Shown here piece after piece: positions 1 to 11,089 of a stretch of DNA of 64,000 nt; the first letter of the stretch is position 1, and the number at the start of each line of letters is the position of its first letter. The notes beneath the pieces were generated by a model, which was not told the origin of the DNA, ran no database searches, and was given only the letters and a program-made list of their open reading frames with translations. Both the position numbers and the translations under genes were made by a program. Source of the DNA: Galeruca laticollis. Its lineage: Eukaryota; Arthropoda; Insecta; Coleoptera; Chrysomelidae. The stretch is taken from contig OY998175.1 in NCBI GenBank assembly GCA_963921935.1, positions 306,737,484-306,801,483 of the forward strand, written 5' to 3'.

Positions 1-249
1 GGCGATCATTCATAACGATATCGAGGATTTTCTTGATATTTCCTTCAGTAACCACCTCTTTTGGCCTTCCTGTTGATGGTATTGTTGCAGTGCTTGTTCG
101 GCCCCGTTTAAATTCAGCAATCCAATATCTGACGGAGCAGATTCGCCGTAATGTTTATCAAGCTTTTCTTTTGTCTCTTTCGCCGTTTTTCCTTCCAAAT
201 AATAGTGTTTAATCACTACAAGAAATTCACTTTTTTCCAAGAAACACAA
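1..249 (-). pseudogene. mariner transposase, N-terminal fragment
   Basis: The minus strand encodes a mariner-type N-terminus: a helix-turn-helix region with a HYYLEGKTAKETKEKLDKHY-like stretch, typical of the paired-like DNA-binding domain of mariner/SETMAR transposases. The frame breaks near position 140 and resumes one frame over with RYWIAEFKRGRTST and then STGRPKEVVTEGNIKKILDI, the second helix-turn-helix and linker. The rest, including the DDE catalytic core, lies beyond the window edge. The frameshift shows this is a decayed copy. No terminal inverted repeat was identified on the 5' side. Confidence 0.8.
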
Positions 250-484
250 AAGCTGCTTACTTCAAACGACTACAACAAATAAACTAATCGATGAATTTTG
301 CTAAAATTTCAATAGCTGACGTTTGACAGATCGTACACTGAAAGAAATTTCCATTAACCGTTAGCAAAAATTGAATAACAGTTATTAGAAACTTGCATGA
401 AATAGGCATCAAGTAAGTTCATGATTATGGTTATTAAAGTCACTTTGTTGGACACCACTGAATAACTTTTAATAGATATAATTT

Positions 485-1020
485 TTAAGAATGTCGTATA
501 ACCGTTATCGAGTGCACTTAATAAGTATTATAAGATTTTCTAATAGCAATCATACTGTTCTATAGTAAACGTTACTAGATGTTCAAATAGAAAACAGAAT
601 TTCGTCCAACTGTTATCGAGTGCACTTAATAGATATTAGAGGATTTTCTAATAGCGACCATATATAGTGAAGGTTACTAGATTTTCAAATAAAAAACATA
701 ATTTCATATAATTGTTATTGAGTGCATTTAATTAATGTTATCGGCTTTTCTAGTAGCAGTTGTACTGTCATATAGTAAAGGTTATTAGATTTCCAAATAA
801 CAAACGGAATTTTGTACAATCGAAATCGAGGGCACTTAATTTAGATTATGGGATTTTCTAGTAACAATTATACAGGTAAAAAGTAAACGTTATTAGATTT
901 TTTTAAGAATGTGATATGTCATATAACCGATATCGAGTGCACTTTCATAAGTATTATAAACTTTTCTTATAGCGGTTAGACTATAATATAATAAAGATTA
1001 CTATATTTTCGAATAATTAT
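485..1020. repeat. ~105-bp degenerate tandem repeat, five units
   Basis: Five units align on the shared motif TTATCGAGTGCACTTAAT, beginning near 501, 609, 711, 819 and 925, so the period is 102-108 bp. Each unit continues with a GATTTTCTAATAGC-like block and an AAAGGTTACTAGATTTTCAA-like block. Units differ by substitutions and short indels, which suggests an old satellite-like array or the inside of a non-autonomous element. Weaker echoes of the unit occur further right (about 1660-1690 and 1850-1870). Confidence 0.8.
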
Positions 1021-2149
1021 CTGATATTTTTAAATAAAACTAAATTTGCTATCAAACATTTATATTAACAAAATATTTAAATTAATGGAACTAACTATAG
1101 ATAACTACAAAAATACAACATGATAGTTATAAAATCATCTAAACATATTTTCCAGTTAAGTTTAGATATCAAAGCTCACAAAAATTCTTAGATTGAAGAA
1201 GCTTATAACAAAAATACAATTCAAATGAAAGTGTTTTCAACAAAATAAACTTAAAGAAGGATGAGAGACGTAATTTTTAAATACTTATAAATGTTTTAGT
1301 ATTTCGATTGATTGGTGTATAAGAATCGTGAACATAGATATATAGTCACTTAATCGCCACTGTATTAATAGGTTTTTGAACTCCATTTATATACTCAACC
1401 CAATTTAACACTGTCGGTGTATTCAACCTAACCTCACAGTTAATTGCAAAAACTGCAGATGATCACCTACACCGCACACAAACTTTCAACACTCAACACT
1501 CCCAAACCAAATGGGAAAGTGAAATTCGCGGCACGCGGGTGTTCCAAGGTTCCAACCACAAATAACCAATAAGACGAGATCGACAATCACATCGGTAATG
1601 TTCGGACCAGAGAAAACTGCATTTCGATACTAAACAGCCGTGTCTTTTTAAAAAATTATTGGATATCTTATAATAACCGTTATACGAGGACTGCATAATT
1701 GTAAGTAAGTAATCTATTTTGTTGGTACTGAATAGTGTTAAATGGGTACCTAATTAGGACTAGTAGATGCTGAATTGAAACAATTCAATGAGGTGTATAA
1801 CGAAATGACTATAATAACAGCAATTAGATTTCCAGTTAACTTCATCATTTTATCGAATAACTGTTATACAAATGCTTCAACAAAGTCAACATACTTGTGA
1901 TAATTATGCACATGCTAGTAATCACTTGAATTGTTTTAACCACTATTTGATTTTTAGTACCAGTTATTAAGGGTATCTTAAGAAAGAAATCTAATTAAGG
2001 CATTTTGCTCAGTGTATAATTTCTAAGACAGAAAAAGTTTTTGTGTTTGTGCTACCATCTAGCGCTAGGTAGCTTCAATATCAAACCGCCATCGTAGTTG
2101 TCTAGGTTACTTCAAAAGGAATAGAAATGAAGTAGATAAACATGAAATA
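1021..2149. other. non-coding AT-rich spacer
   Basis: I see no coding region here. The segment holds decayed repeat-like sequence, including weak echoes of the adjacent 105-bp unit. The short open frames carry no recognisable domain. Confidence 0.5.
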
Positions 2150-2151
2150 TA

Positions 2152-3621
2152 CAGGGTGTCTCAAAATTGACGCCCGTCCTTTCAGAATATGAATCGGGGG
2201 ACTAAAACGAATTAAAACGTAAGAATAAAAAAATGTCCATGGTTATAGAGTTATTGACAAAAAACAAAGATCTAACATTCAATGTTTACACTTTATTAAA
2301 AACGAAGTCAGCTAAAAACAAATGAGTAGCAGCTGTGGTAATGTTAAATGTTAATTATTAGTTCTGTCAACTTTTGTCATAATAAGTATAAGTATAATTT
2401 CATACGGTTATTTGTTTTAAAAATGGAACGTTATTATTCCAATCGAGAATATGTTGATATGTTAAAAGTATTAGGTGCGCATAATGATAATGCCAGTGCT
2501 GCAGCTAGAGCATATACCGTAAAATTCCCAAATCGACGGCACCCTGATGCAAAAACTATACGACGGGTTGAACAAAGATTACTGGAAACAGGTAATTTAA
2601 ATCACAGATTAAATAAGAGGGGACACCATTCTACGCTCAACGTCGTCCAAGAAGAGCAAATTCTTGATTTTGTTGAAGCGGAACCAAATACAAGTCTTCG
2701 AGTTGCATCGAGACAAACGCATTTCCAAAAAGATACCATTCATAGATTATTAATAAGGAATGGCTTATATCCATTTAGGCCTCAAAAAGTTCAAGTTTTA
2801 CATGAAGGAGATAGGGAGCTTCGGATTAATTTTTGTAAATGGTTATTGGATAACGTAAACAATGATCCATATTTTATAGAAAATATTATGTTTACTGATG
2901 AGTGTACATTTACCCAGACAGGTATTATAAATACTCATAATTTGCACGAGTGGATAGATGAAAGCCCTTATTTAATACGTAAAAGATGTCACCAAGCCCA
3001 GTAAACATTTGGGCTTGATTATTAAATAATAATGTTACCTAACCGACTTAATTCAGCATCGTATTTTCATTTTTTAAACGACAATTTACCACTGCCATTT
3101 CTCGATCAAGTTCCATTAGCAACTAGATTGAATTGTTGGTTCCAACATGATGGTGCTCCTGTACATTATGGTAGACAAATGAGAATATTACTAAATCGAA
3201 CATTCCCCGACTGTTGGATTGGAAGAGGTGGACCCGTACTATGGCCTCCTAGATCTCCAGATCTAAATCCATTAGATTTTTTCTGCTGGGGTTTCTTGAA
3301 AGAAAAAAATTACTTTGAACCTGTTGAGAGTGCGGAAGATGTAGTAGCTCGTATTCACGCTGCTGTGACATTTATAGACGAAAACATGCTACAGAGGGTT
3401 CGTGATTCAATGATAAATCGTGCAAATATTTGCATTGAAGTATGAGGCGATTTGTTTGAACACCTTTTATAAATTAATTTCTTGTTTTGTAACAAATATT
3501 CGTTTTTAATAAAGTGTAAACATTGAATGTTAGATCTTTGTTTTTTGTCAATAACTCTATAACCATGGACATAAGGCGATTCATATTCTGAAAGGACGGG
3601 CGTCAATTTTGAGACACCCTG
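2152..3621 (+). mobile_element. DD41D Tc1/mariner-superfamily transposon, TIR-bounded
   Basis: The element begins CAGGGTGTCTCAAAATTGAC and ends with its reverse complement, flanked on both sides by TA (2150-2151 and 3622-3623), the target duplication expected of the IS630/Tc1/mariner superfamily. The inverted repeats are long: similarity runs inward past 100 bp, including the block around TCAATAACTCTATAACCATGGACA, read on opposite strands near 2240-2265 and 3545-3570. Total length is 1470 bp. It encodes one broken transposase. The well-preserved ends suggest relatively recent activity despite the disrupted gene. Confidence 0.92.
2423..3445 (+). pseudogene. DD41D transposase, disrupted
   Basis: Two open frames (2423-3004 and 3032-3445) together encode a Tc1/mariner-type transposase. 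The N-terminus (ATG at 2423, MERYYSNREYVDMLKVLGA) is a helix-turn-helix region resembling the insect DUF4817-type domain. The core shows the first catalytic Asp in MFTDECTF, the second in FQHDGAPVHY and a third in SPDLNPLDFF. Counting from HDG to PLD gives 41 intervening residues, hence DD41D. The frames are separated by stops and a short deletion around 3002-3032, where a conserved VNVWAGI-like block should be, so this copy cannot make a full enzyme. A related copy lies at 34213-38664. Confidence 0.88.
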
Positions 3622-3623
3622 TA

Positions 3624-4000
3624 TAGTGAGCACATAACCAATTAGAGTTATTATTTTTATAAATCATTTCTTCGATATCTACACACTAATATAACCAAAC
3701 ATATTGACAAATTAAATGACGATAGAGTACCTCATAGGATGATTTGTTTTCAAACGGAATTTATTTTTATATACCTATAAGACCTATGAAAATTTAAATT
3801 AGGACCAATCTCATTAGATAAAAAGCACCGTTGTGGAGACATAGTTTTTAATAAAAGTCTGAATAAAAGAAACACGTAAAAATCACAACACAATGATAAA
3901 ACAAATAACAAAATCATTAAACATCCAAACCACAGTCTAATTTTACTATGCTGTGTCCAAAGAAACAACCATAGAGAAAATAATAGTAATTTATGCAACA
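3624..4000. other. spacer without recognised feature
   Basis: AT-rich sequence between the DD41D element and a small hairpin. No ORF has recognisable protein features. Confidence 0.4.
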
Positions 4001-4001
4001 A

Positions 4002-4061
4002 GTGCATAAAGTGGTACTTTTTTTCACGAATGGAAAAAGTGAAAAAAGACACTTTATGCAC
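4002..4061. repeat. short perfect-ended hairpin
   Basis: GTGCATAAAGTG at the left is mirrored by CACTTTATGCAC at the right. The stem extends through pyrimidine/purine-rich TTTTTTTCAC / GTGAAAAAA blocks with a loop of a few bases. This is the size of a small palindrome or the core of a MITE. Downstream (4062-4806) I see only AT-rich sequence and a weaker related CACTTTTTTTCACT block near 4259. Confidence 0.6.
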
Positions 4062-4806
4062 ATGTTACATACATTATTTTTTCTACAGCCCTATACAAAA
4101 AAATAAAATGCAAATAGAAATGTGGGATATTTTAATTAAGCTCATTTGGTAAATTACGATTATATGTATTCCAAGTTTCATGAAAGTTCGTCCTCGATGC
4201 CCAGCCAAGTTTCATTGTGTTATCTTATGAAAAGCGTGAAATAAAGTTAACGTTATGGCACTTTTTTTCACTCTAACCATAAACAACCACTTTAAGCGCT
4301 ACAAACCGATGAAATACAAGGTACTTTAAAGATAGGGCGTAGAAAAATATATTATTTGTCTATGCTAACAACCTTTACCACTCACCTGAAGGTCTAAAAG
4401 CATCAAAGCGGGTATGATACAGCCAATGATATTAAACAATGCAACGTGTCGTGACTCGCATGCGCGTATTGATCTTGGCCACAGACGGTGCAGACATATA
4501 TATGTCGGCACTCTGATGATCGCCACGCTTCCCTGGCCGCTAGGCGCAGTATATTTTATTTCAACATCAACTGACCGCGTCATCTGTGAATGTAATGTAA
4601 AAAAGGTGCCTTCTAGTATATTTAGACATTTTATAATATATGACGCTACTTGTATCAAAGATGTTTGGGGGACCATATTAATACATGGTCCATATCCGGA
4701 CCACTTCTAGTAAAATAGACAGTCGTTCATGGGATTTGGAACAAAAACCTAATAATCAAGGTTCTCTATATATTTGACAGATAGCCTTAATTATTTTTAG
4801 AATCGC

Positions 4807-5223
4807 ATGAGCGACGAAGAACAGTTCATGTATAGACATGCCAATTTCTACAACAACTACAACGTCGACTGGAAGACGGAAGCGATAAAACCCTGTGGTC
4901 CACCATATCCTGATCCAAGAATGGAAGTTAAATCAAAAATAGGCGTCACAGTAGACGGAAAAAAACCTCTCTGTCCGGATGCTCGAAGAAAAGACAATTG
5001 TTGTACGGACAAAGGTTGTCCAACCGGTTTTAAGCCATGCGTCATGAAGATGCGTCCTCCTTACAACAGACATCCTTGCGGACTTTGGTGCGCGGAAATA
5101 CAAGAATGCCCACCCAAATTACCCACCAAATCTAACGGGAAACGACCGACTCCTAGAGAGTGTGCGATTTGTCCCATTCATCGCGATTCGGATAAATGCA
5201 AAGCGATGTGTTTTAGCAGATAA
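4807..5223 (+). CDS. cysteine-rich protein of unknown function (paralogue A)
   Basis: A 138-residue protein starting MSDEEQF and rich in Cys and Pro. Visible motifs are NFYNNYNVDW near residue 15, IGVTVDGKKPLC near 45, CC then CPTGFKPC near 67-77, CGLWCAEIQEC near 91-101, and a C-terminal CAICPIHRDSDKCKAMC. I do not recognise the family. The spacing CPTGxxPC, CxxxWCxEIxxC is shared with the gene at 11090-11970, so this is a conserved host paralogue pair. A TTTTTAG just before the ATG (about 4794-4800) looks like a splice acceptor, so an untranslated or further coding 5' exon may exist. There is no signal peptide or transmembrane segment, so an intracellular product is likely. AATAAA-like signals lie about 140 bases after the stop. 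Confidence 0.75.
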   Translation: MSDEEQFMYRHANFYNNYNVDWKTEAIKPCGPPYPDPRMEVKSKIGVTVDGKKPLCPDARRKDNCCTDKGCPTGFKPCVMKMRPPYNRHPCGLWCAEIQECPPKLPTKSNGKRPTPRECAICPIHRDSDKCKAMCFSR

Positions 5224-5582
5224 CATTTCGATATAAAATAGAACATAAATCAACATTGCTTTGAAACTAGATTTGATCTTGTAAAATATAACTTTTACAT
5301 TTTCAACTACTTATGGCGGTGTATTCGATGTATTCAAAAACTATAGCGACGATTTTTAATTGTAAATAAATTGTTTCCATTCTTTTTTTATTAAACCGAC
5401 ACCAATTCGAGTTGAATGTTTGAAAGCAATGTTGCTTCTGCTCTAAAAAATTTCATAATTCCGTCCAGTTTGAAGACAAACTAAAAAAATACTTTGTGTT
5501 CGTTAATAATGTGTATATTTTATACTGTCCTTTTTTGATGTAATATAACAGTTTTATAAAGTGGATGTTGCTTGGTTTTTTT

Positions 5583-5835
5583 ACGCTTATTTCAGATTGA
5601 AATAGGGCTATTGTAGAGAGTAGCATGACGCGACTTCGGAAAAATTTCAATGCAGTTTTTCGTTTTGGTGTCCCTCCCTTTACATATTTCTATATTCCAT
5701 TTGGGCCCATTGTTGTCTATTACTAGCATGCGACCCCAAGTTGATCCTGCGAGTTTCTTTATATCGTAGTCCCATCTTAAGTTGGGGCGTCTTCTTGGTC
5801 TTTTCACGCCTCGGGGATACCATTGCGTTATCTTT
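5583..5835 (-). pseudogene. RTE-type LINE, 3' end of ORF
   Basis: Read on the minus strand, RPRRRPNLRWDYDIKKLAGS followed by W-G and later KWNI matches the signature that ends many insect RTE-like LINE polyproteins (GRPxxRWxDDIxKVAGxxW). Its tail ends with LYNSPISI and a run whose DNA (TAGGGCTATTGTAGAGAG) recurs at about 33721-33740, which suggests another 3' tail of the same family. It abuts a gypsy fragment at about 5835. Only the last ~80 codons are present. Confidence 0.65.
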
Positions 5836-6192
5836 GTGGTCAGACACATCTTGAATAATGTTTACTCCTTCTTCTAGGTAATGGTCTCCTTCGAATGGCG
5901 CTAGTCGGTTTTGGTGAACTACTTTTGGTTTTCCGTTGGGGATCTTGCTTATGCGATATATAACATCATTGATCATTTTCTTGATTAAGTATGGACCTTC
6001 CCAGGATTTTTGTAATTTTGGAGAAAATCCTTTTCTCCTCGTCGAGTTGTGAAACCATACTTTGTCCCCTTCTTTAAAACCGCTTTCTGGGGCCTGCGTG
6101 TCGTACCGACTTTTCATTCTGTCGCTGGCATCTAGAAGATTTGTTCGAACTAATTCATGAATATCGTCCAGCCTTCTTCTCTCGTAATTCAT
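5836..6192 (-). pseudogene. Ty3/gypsy integrase C-terminal fragment
   Basis: The minus strand encodes the region after the integrase core: an MKSRYD block, then FKEGDKVWFHN, KLQKSWEGPYLI, INDVIYRI and KVVHQNRLAPFEGD. This is the GPY/F-type C-terminal module of gypsy-group Pol polyproteins. No LTR, reverse transcriptase or integrase core adjoins it. It is truncated by a LINE fragment at about 6190 and by an RTE tail at about 5835, so it is a relic. Confidence 0.85.
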
Positions 6193-7873
6193 ATGAAGAA
6201 TGTGTTAAAGACTTACGAGAATTATTTCAAGTACTCAAACCATGGCTGGTAAATATGGGCTTTAGTGTTTCTTCGGAGAAGTCTGCTCTGGTATGTTTTA
6301 CTCGCCATCGACTGGAAACGTCCAGAGCTCTTTCTCTAGACGAGTTCGCATTCCCATTTGTCGACGAATACAAATATCTGCGTATATTCCTGGACAAAAA
6401 ATTATTATGGACTAGCCATATCAAGTACACTAAACAAAAATGTGAAAAAGGTATGAATCTTCTCAGAGTAGTTTCCAAACAAAAATGGGGAGCTGATTCA
6501 AACATTTCCTTTATTTTTTATAAGTCTTATATCCGTTCAATATTGGATTACGGGTGTACATTTTATGGTTCCTCATCAAAAACCAATTTAATAGTTGTTG
6601 ACCGAATTCAATACAAATCGTTAAAAATATGCCTAGGAGTTATGATGTCATCACCTAATCAAGCTGTCTTAGCAGAAATGCAGGAGCCCCCGTTGTATAT
6701 TAGAAGCCAATACCTAGCCGAAAAGCTTCTTATTAAATACCGAACATTTAACACGTACATGGTTCAAAATATTTCAGCAATAAACACTAACAATCTGACT
6801 ATGCCATAATGGAGTCCTCCACTAGCTGAGGCTTTTCTTAATACCAACAGCAAAGAAAATCATATCGTAAAGCAAGATAAGTTCCTTATTTTTCAATGCA
6901 ATTATGAATCTTTAGTGACTGTTCCTAACATCATATACCCCTCCTTTTACGAAGTTACTAGTATTAACCAAGTAATTTTGAAAAATGAACTTAACAATAT
7001 AGGCGACAATGTGACCACAATATACACTGATGGATCGAAATGTGATGAAGGAACTGGGGCAGCATTTCTTGTTTCAAATACTAATTACGTGGAAAGATTT
7101 AGAATTCCCAACTATTGTTCTGTTTTTTCTGCAGAAGCTTTCGCCATATCAAAAGCGTTAACTCGGTGTACGTTAAATCCGATTCAAAGAGCTGTTATTA
7201 TGTGTGATTCCAAGTCAGTATTACAGGCTATAGAAGGTTCTCCATTCAAGTGTCACAGACAAAATATAATTTTAGAAATTAAAGCGAATTAAAAACCTTC
7301 AACAAAAGTATTGTAATCATGTGGGTAAAAGGACACTGCGGTTTAGAAGGAAATGAGTACGTGGACTTGGAAGCCAAGAGAGCCTGTAAAATGACTTCTT
7401 ATACCAATCTTTATGTCTTCTCAGACCTTTTAAATTATTATAAGAAACATATTAGAACTAATTGGGAGCGGTCTTACGCCGACTTCGCTAAAACATGTAA
7501 TAGTCAATATTTCCTTTTGCATCCTACTTCACCAACTAAGATTCCTCATATTTCTAATTTTGATTATAGAAAACAATATACTTCCATCATATCACGTTTA
7601 AGAATAAATCACGGTCGTTTCCCAGTTCATCTTTTTAAAATGGGTATTGTCAATTCTCCAGCTTGCTCCTGTAACAAGGCATCAGTAGGAGATCTGAATC
7701 ATATTTTCTTTGAATGCACTGAAAACAAAATAGCAACTACTGAACTTTACAATTTTCTGATCAATTTCAACGTTCCTCTTCCCACAAATATAACCACTCG
7801 TTTGGCAAACACTGAGAAGTCTGTATTTGATTCCATAGTGGATTTCATAAATAAGTCTAAATTGTCTATTTAG
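6193..7873 (+). pseudogene. I/jockey-type LINE: RT C-terminus and RNase H
   Basis: The plus strand carries the region downstream of the reverse-transcriptase active site (MGFSVSSEKSALVCF, then YKYLRIFLDKKLLW and SYIRSILDYGCTFYGSSS). After a stop near 6809 comes an RNase H domain: TIYTDGSK (first Asp), SVFSAEAFAI (Glu), IMCDSKSVLQAIEG (Asp), then WVKGHCGLEGNEYVD (His/Asp). The end resembles a zinc-finger tail (CSCNKASVGDLNHIFFEC). Stops and frame shifts at about 6809, 7292 and 7319 inactivate it, and its 5' half is missing. RNase H plus the CxC..H..C tail fits I/R1/LOA-like LINEs; the LINE at 19.5-24.3 kb has the same architecture. Confidence 0.88.
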
Positions 7874-7995
7874 ATATACGCTCCATTAGTAATCAGCAAT
7901 TTTATATCTCTATTCCGTTACAGTCATTTTAATATTTCAACTTTTCACTCACTTTTAATTTTCTGTGGCTAATAGACTATGTCTGAGGCCATTCT

Positions 7996-7998
<3 letters not shown>

Positions 7999-8026
<28 letters not shown>
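7999..8026. repeat. (CA)n microsatellite
   Basis: About 14 CA dinucleotides, lying 125 bases after the last LINE codon. This is consistent with a microsatellite 3' tail of that LINE. Confidence 0.95.
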
Positions 8027-8029
<3 letters not shown>

Positions 8030-8267
8030 GCTCCACTAAAAATCTGGGGGTACAGGGTCCGTCAGTAAATGGCGAAAACTAGCGGACAACATCCCTCGCC
8101 CCTTACCAACCCGCATTGAGGCAGCGTGGTAAGGTACGCCTCACAACCCCAGCATGACAGACAAGGACAAGTTACGGCCCTCATTCTCCGTAAACCCGAA
8201 GGGCCCTAGGAGGGGTAGATCCTGGAAACCAGCCACGAGGCCAAGGGTGCTAACAATCTGCAGAGTC

Positions 8268-8331
<64 letters not shown>
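8030..8331. repeat. GC-richer retroelement 3' tail ending in (TA)n
   Basis: The block 8030-8270 is clearly richer in G+C than its surroundings. It contains CAACCCGCATTGAGGCAGCG, a motif familiar from 3' regions of insect RTE-related LINEs and SINEs. It runs directly into a pure TA tract (8272-8331, about 30 units), which would be its simple-repeat tail. No coding sequence is visible, so assignment to a particular family is inference. Confidence 0.6.
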
Positions 8332-8334
<3 letters not shown>

Positions 8335-8337
8335 AAG

Positions 8338-9100
8338 ATATGATATGTTAACAACAACAACAAAGAGATTCATGGGTAATTCACGCAAAATAAAGGGCTA
8401 CTGAAATAGAGTGGTAACCGTGGGCATGCATGTTTCTGGCTCATTTTGCCTCTTCAGCATGGCATAACCAAATAAGGATGTGAAATTTGGGAGCAAAGAT
8501 GTTAATCGAAACATGGGAAAACACAAAATAACGGATTTCAGCAGGGAAACTAAACGCTCATTTGTGTCTTCAATTGGAAGATCCCGAGTTTTCAGGACAT
8601 TAACCAACATCGACACGGAGGCGCACATCCTTATATATAATTTTATTTCAATTTTTCTTGGGCAACAGGTTATAAACGTAAATTCTGTATCAATTTATGT
8701 TTTTATTGAAGTTTCGCTCTCTAATTCGGAGCATTTTCAAAAATTGTATACATTGATGTTTACCAATAAATTGAAAACGATTGAAAGATTAAAATTGAAT
8801 GTACACACACATAGACGACAAAAACTGGTAACTAATAAAATAATTTCAAAAACAATAAAATCGGAAGTACTTGCCTTAGAAACAACTCTTTACAATATAC
8901 AAGGGACATTTAATAAGTTGATATTATTATTATAATAAATTATAATATATCTGGCTTAAATTTTTGATATCTTGTTAATCGTTTACTGCATTGTTCTCTT
9001 TTTTATATGTATCATTTCTTTTATTGTTAGTTTTTTGTAATTAGAATCTTGGTTTATTATTTTAGTATTATTTTAAAGTCAAGTTTATGTTTTTCATTTT
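8338..9100. other. region without recognised gene
   Basis: An open frame of 151 codons (8480-8935) exists but is AT-driven, has no recognisable motif and overlaps retroelement debris. I do not call it a gene. The rest is AT-rich spacer. Confidence 0.4.
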
Positions 9101-9104
9101 TCTT

Positions 9105-9822
9105 ATGTTTATGAAGCGCAGTGGAGGCGTTTTTTTGTATATTTATGGCAATTAAGTCTATTTTCAAGATGTTGGGTTATCATACCTATATATTTTTTGG
9201 GACAGTCTAAACATGGTATAGAATATATGACGTTAGATTTTTTCAAGCATTTATTTGACTTTTTAATTTGGAGAACAATGGTGATAGAGTATTTTGCGCC
9301 CTATGACAAACTTTTATGTTATGTTTAGATAATATATAATTTAGTTTTTCTGATAGTTGATTTGTGTATGGCATTGCGATGTATGTAAGAGGGGATAGTG
9401 TATTGGTTTGTGTTGATTGGATTTGACTATTGTAATATTTATGTGTGCGTTGTTTAATAATTCTGTCAATATGTTTGGATGGATAGTGATTGTTTTGTAA
9501 TATTGTTTTTGTTTGATATAAAATTTCTGGACGATATTCAGGTGATGTAAGTGTGATGGCTCTATCTACTAATCCTATGATTACGCTGTTTTTTTGGGAA
9601 TTAGGATGGTGGGAGTGGTAATTCAAGTAACGACCAGATGATGTTTCTTTAATAAAATGTTTTGTTGTAATTGTATTTTCTCTAGTTTTAATAAGTGCGA
9701 TGTCCAGAAAATTTATGGTATTGTTTTGTTCTGTTTCTATTGTGAATTGAAGCTTTGGATGAAAATTATTGAAAGCAGTCAATATATGATTCATTTCATT
9801 GGATGGTACGGCAGATGATTGC
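9105..9822 (-). pseudogene. Penelope-like element: RT C-terminus plus GIY-YIG
   Basis: Minus-strand frame 9794-9243 encodes a C-terminal Penelope-like region with the block INFLDIALIKTRENTITTKH followed by Y-L-N-Y-H-S-x-H-P. After a one-base shift at about 9245 the next frame gives VIYSIPCLDCPKKYIG, then a THLENRL-type helix and NCHKY. This is the start of a GIY-YIG nuclease with the CxxC insert typical of Penelope-like elements, ending at a stop near 9107. The reverse-transcriptase core is missing and the upstream side runs into a BEL/Pao fragment at about 9823. Confidence 0.85.
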
Positions 9823-10815
9823 TTAGCTGCAGATGTATAGCCTTAGTCGTGGTACAAACAAAAATGCATAGATAGCCATAGGTAACGGTGGCTTTACATA
9901 GACGAGAAACACGAACTTGAAATGGCCGGCATAATCAACACCTAGGTTAAGAAAGGGTCTACCTGGCTGAACTCGACAAGGGGGTAAATCGGTCATGATT
10001 GGCTGAATAGTGGAAGCTAGAAAGCGATGACAAGTGAGGCATTGGTGAATCACTTTACGTATAAGCTGACGTAATGAAAGAATCCAATACTGAGCGCGGA
10101 TTAAAGCTTGACACGTGGTGGGTCCAGCGTGCAAGGCGGTGAAATGATAGTGCCTGCATATGTGCAATAATATTAGATGTTGTGCATTGTAATTTAGGTA
10201 AGAGTTTTTGACTCTACCGCTCATACTGAGGTTTCCATGGTTATCAAGACAGGGGGTCAATTTGCAAAAAGAATTGACTCTCTTAGTGATTCGAAATTCC
10301 TGCAAAATATCAGCAAAGTGTTGTGACTGCGTACGCAAGATGATTGTACCTAATGCATCTTGTAATTCAACAATGCTCAAAGGACCTGTGGAGGGAGGTT
10401 TAGAATAATTACGGGATCTACAATTGAAAACGAAACATCGCATCCAAACAACAACTCGTTGGATACGTGTAAAGGAAGAGAATGGTAGAGAGAATTCTTC
10501 AAATGAGGGATCGAGTTGAACAGTGATGAGTGCTAGGAGACTCGGTTTAAACTCTAGTAAAGATTCGGAGTTCAAATTGGTACTGCGAAAGGGAATAGAC
10601 CGTTGCTGGTGGTACTCGGTCAATAGCGGTGGATCTCGAGTCCATAAGTGAAATATCTTATCTTGAAGAAAATTAGAAGCAGATAACCCACGTGAAGCCA
10701 TGTCGGCGGGATTGAAACCAGAAAGACAGTGGGACCACGTTAAATTAGGAGGTGAGAGACCTACAATATGAGCAATGAAACAGGAGTTTTGAGAGTATAA
10801 TGGGGAGTGTGTAAC
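9823..10815 (-). pseudogene. BEL/Pao polyprotein fragment (integrase region)
   Basis: The minus-strand frame begins just upstream of 10701 with GFNPADMASRGLS, the conserved end of the RNase H region in BEL/Pao elements. It continues to a zinc-binding integrase N-terminus (LHICRHYHFTALHAGPTTCQ, then QCLTCHRF) and the first part of the integrase core (PFLNLGVDYAGHF, with the first catalytic Asp). The frame then stops, so the remaining catalytic residues are absent. No LTRs were found beside it. Its low-coordinate end joins a Penelope-like fragment in the same orientation. Confidence 0.88.
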
Positions 10816-11089
10816 TATGTATGTACTATTTCAGGAGTAGTATACCATATATATTAAAATAACAAACTATAAAATGTATATTAGGACGAATTATTTACCT
10901 TCAGAAATTGTGGTAGAATTGAGACAGTTTATCTTCTGTCTCTGAAGAAGTAACTTTTGGTTATCGAAACGCGTATCAGACAGTATTAATGGCAGTGTTG
11001 GTGTAGTGGTAGTAAATAGTGTCTTTAGTAAGCATTACACTTTCCATTTACTATAAAAATCATATAGAAACTGTAATTTTTCTATTTAG

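Noticed and set aside
8480..8935. 151-codon open frame on the plus strand
   Set aside because: AT-biased, no recognisable motif, no splice or start context, and surrounded by retroelement debris.
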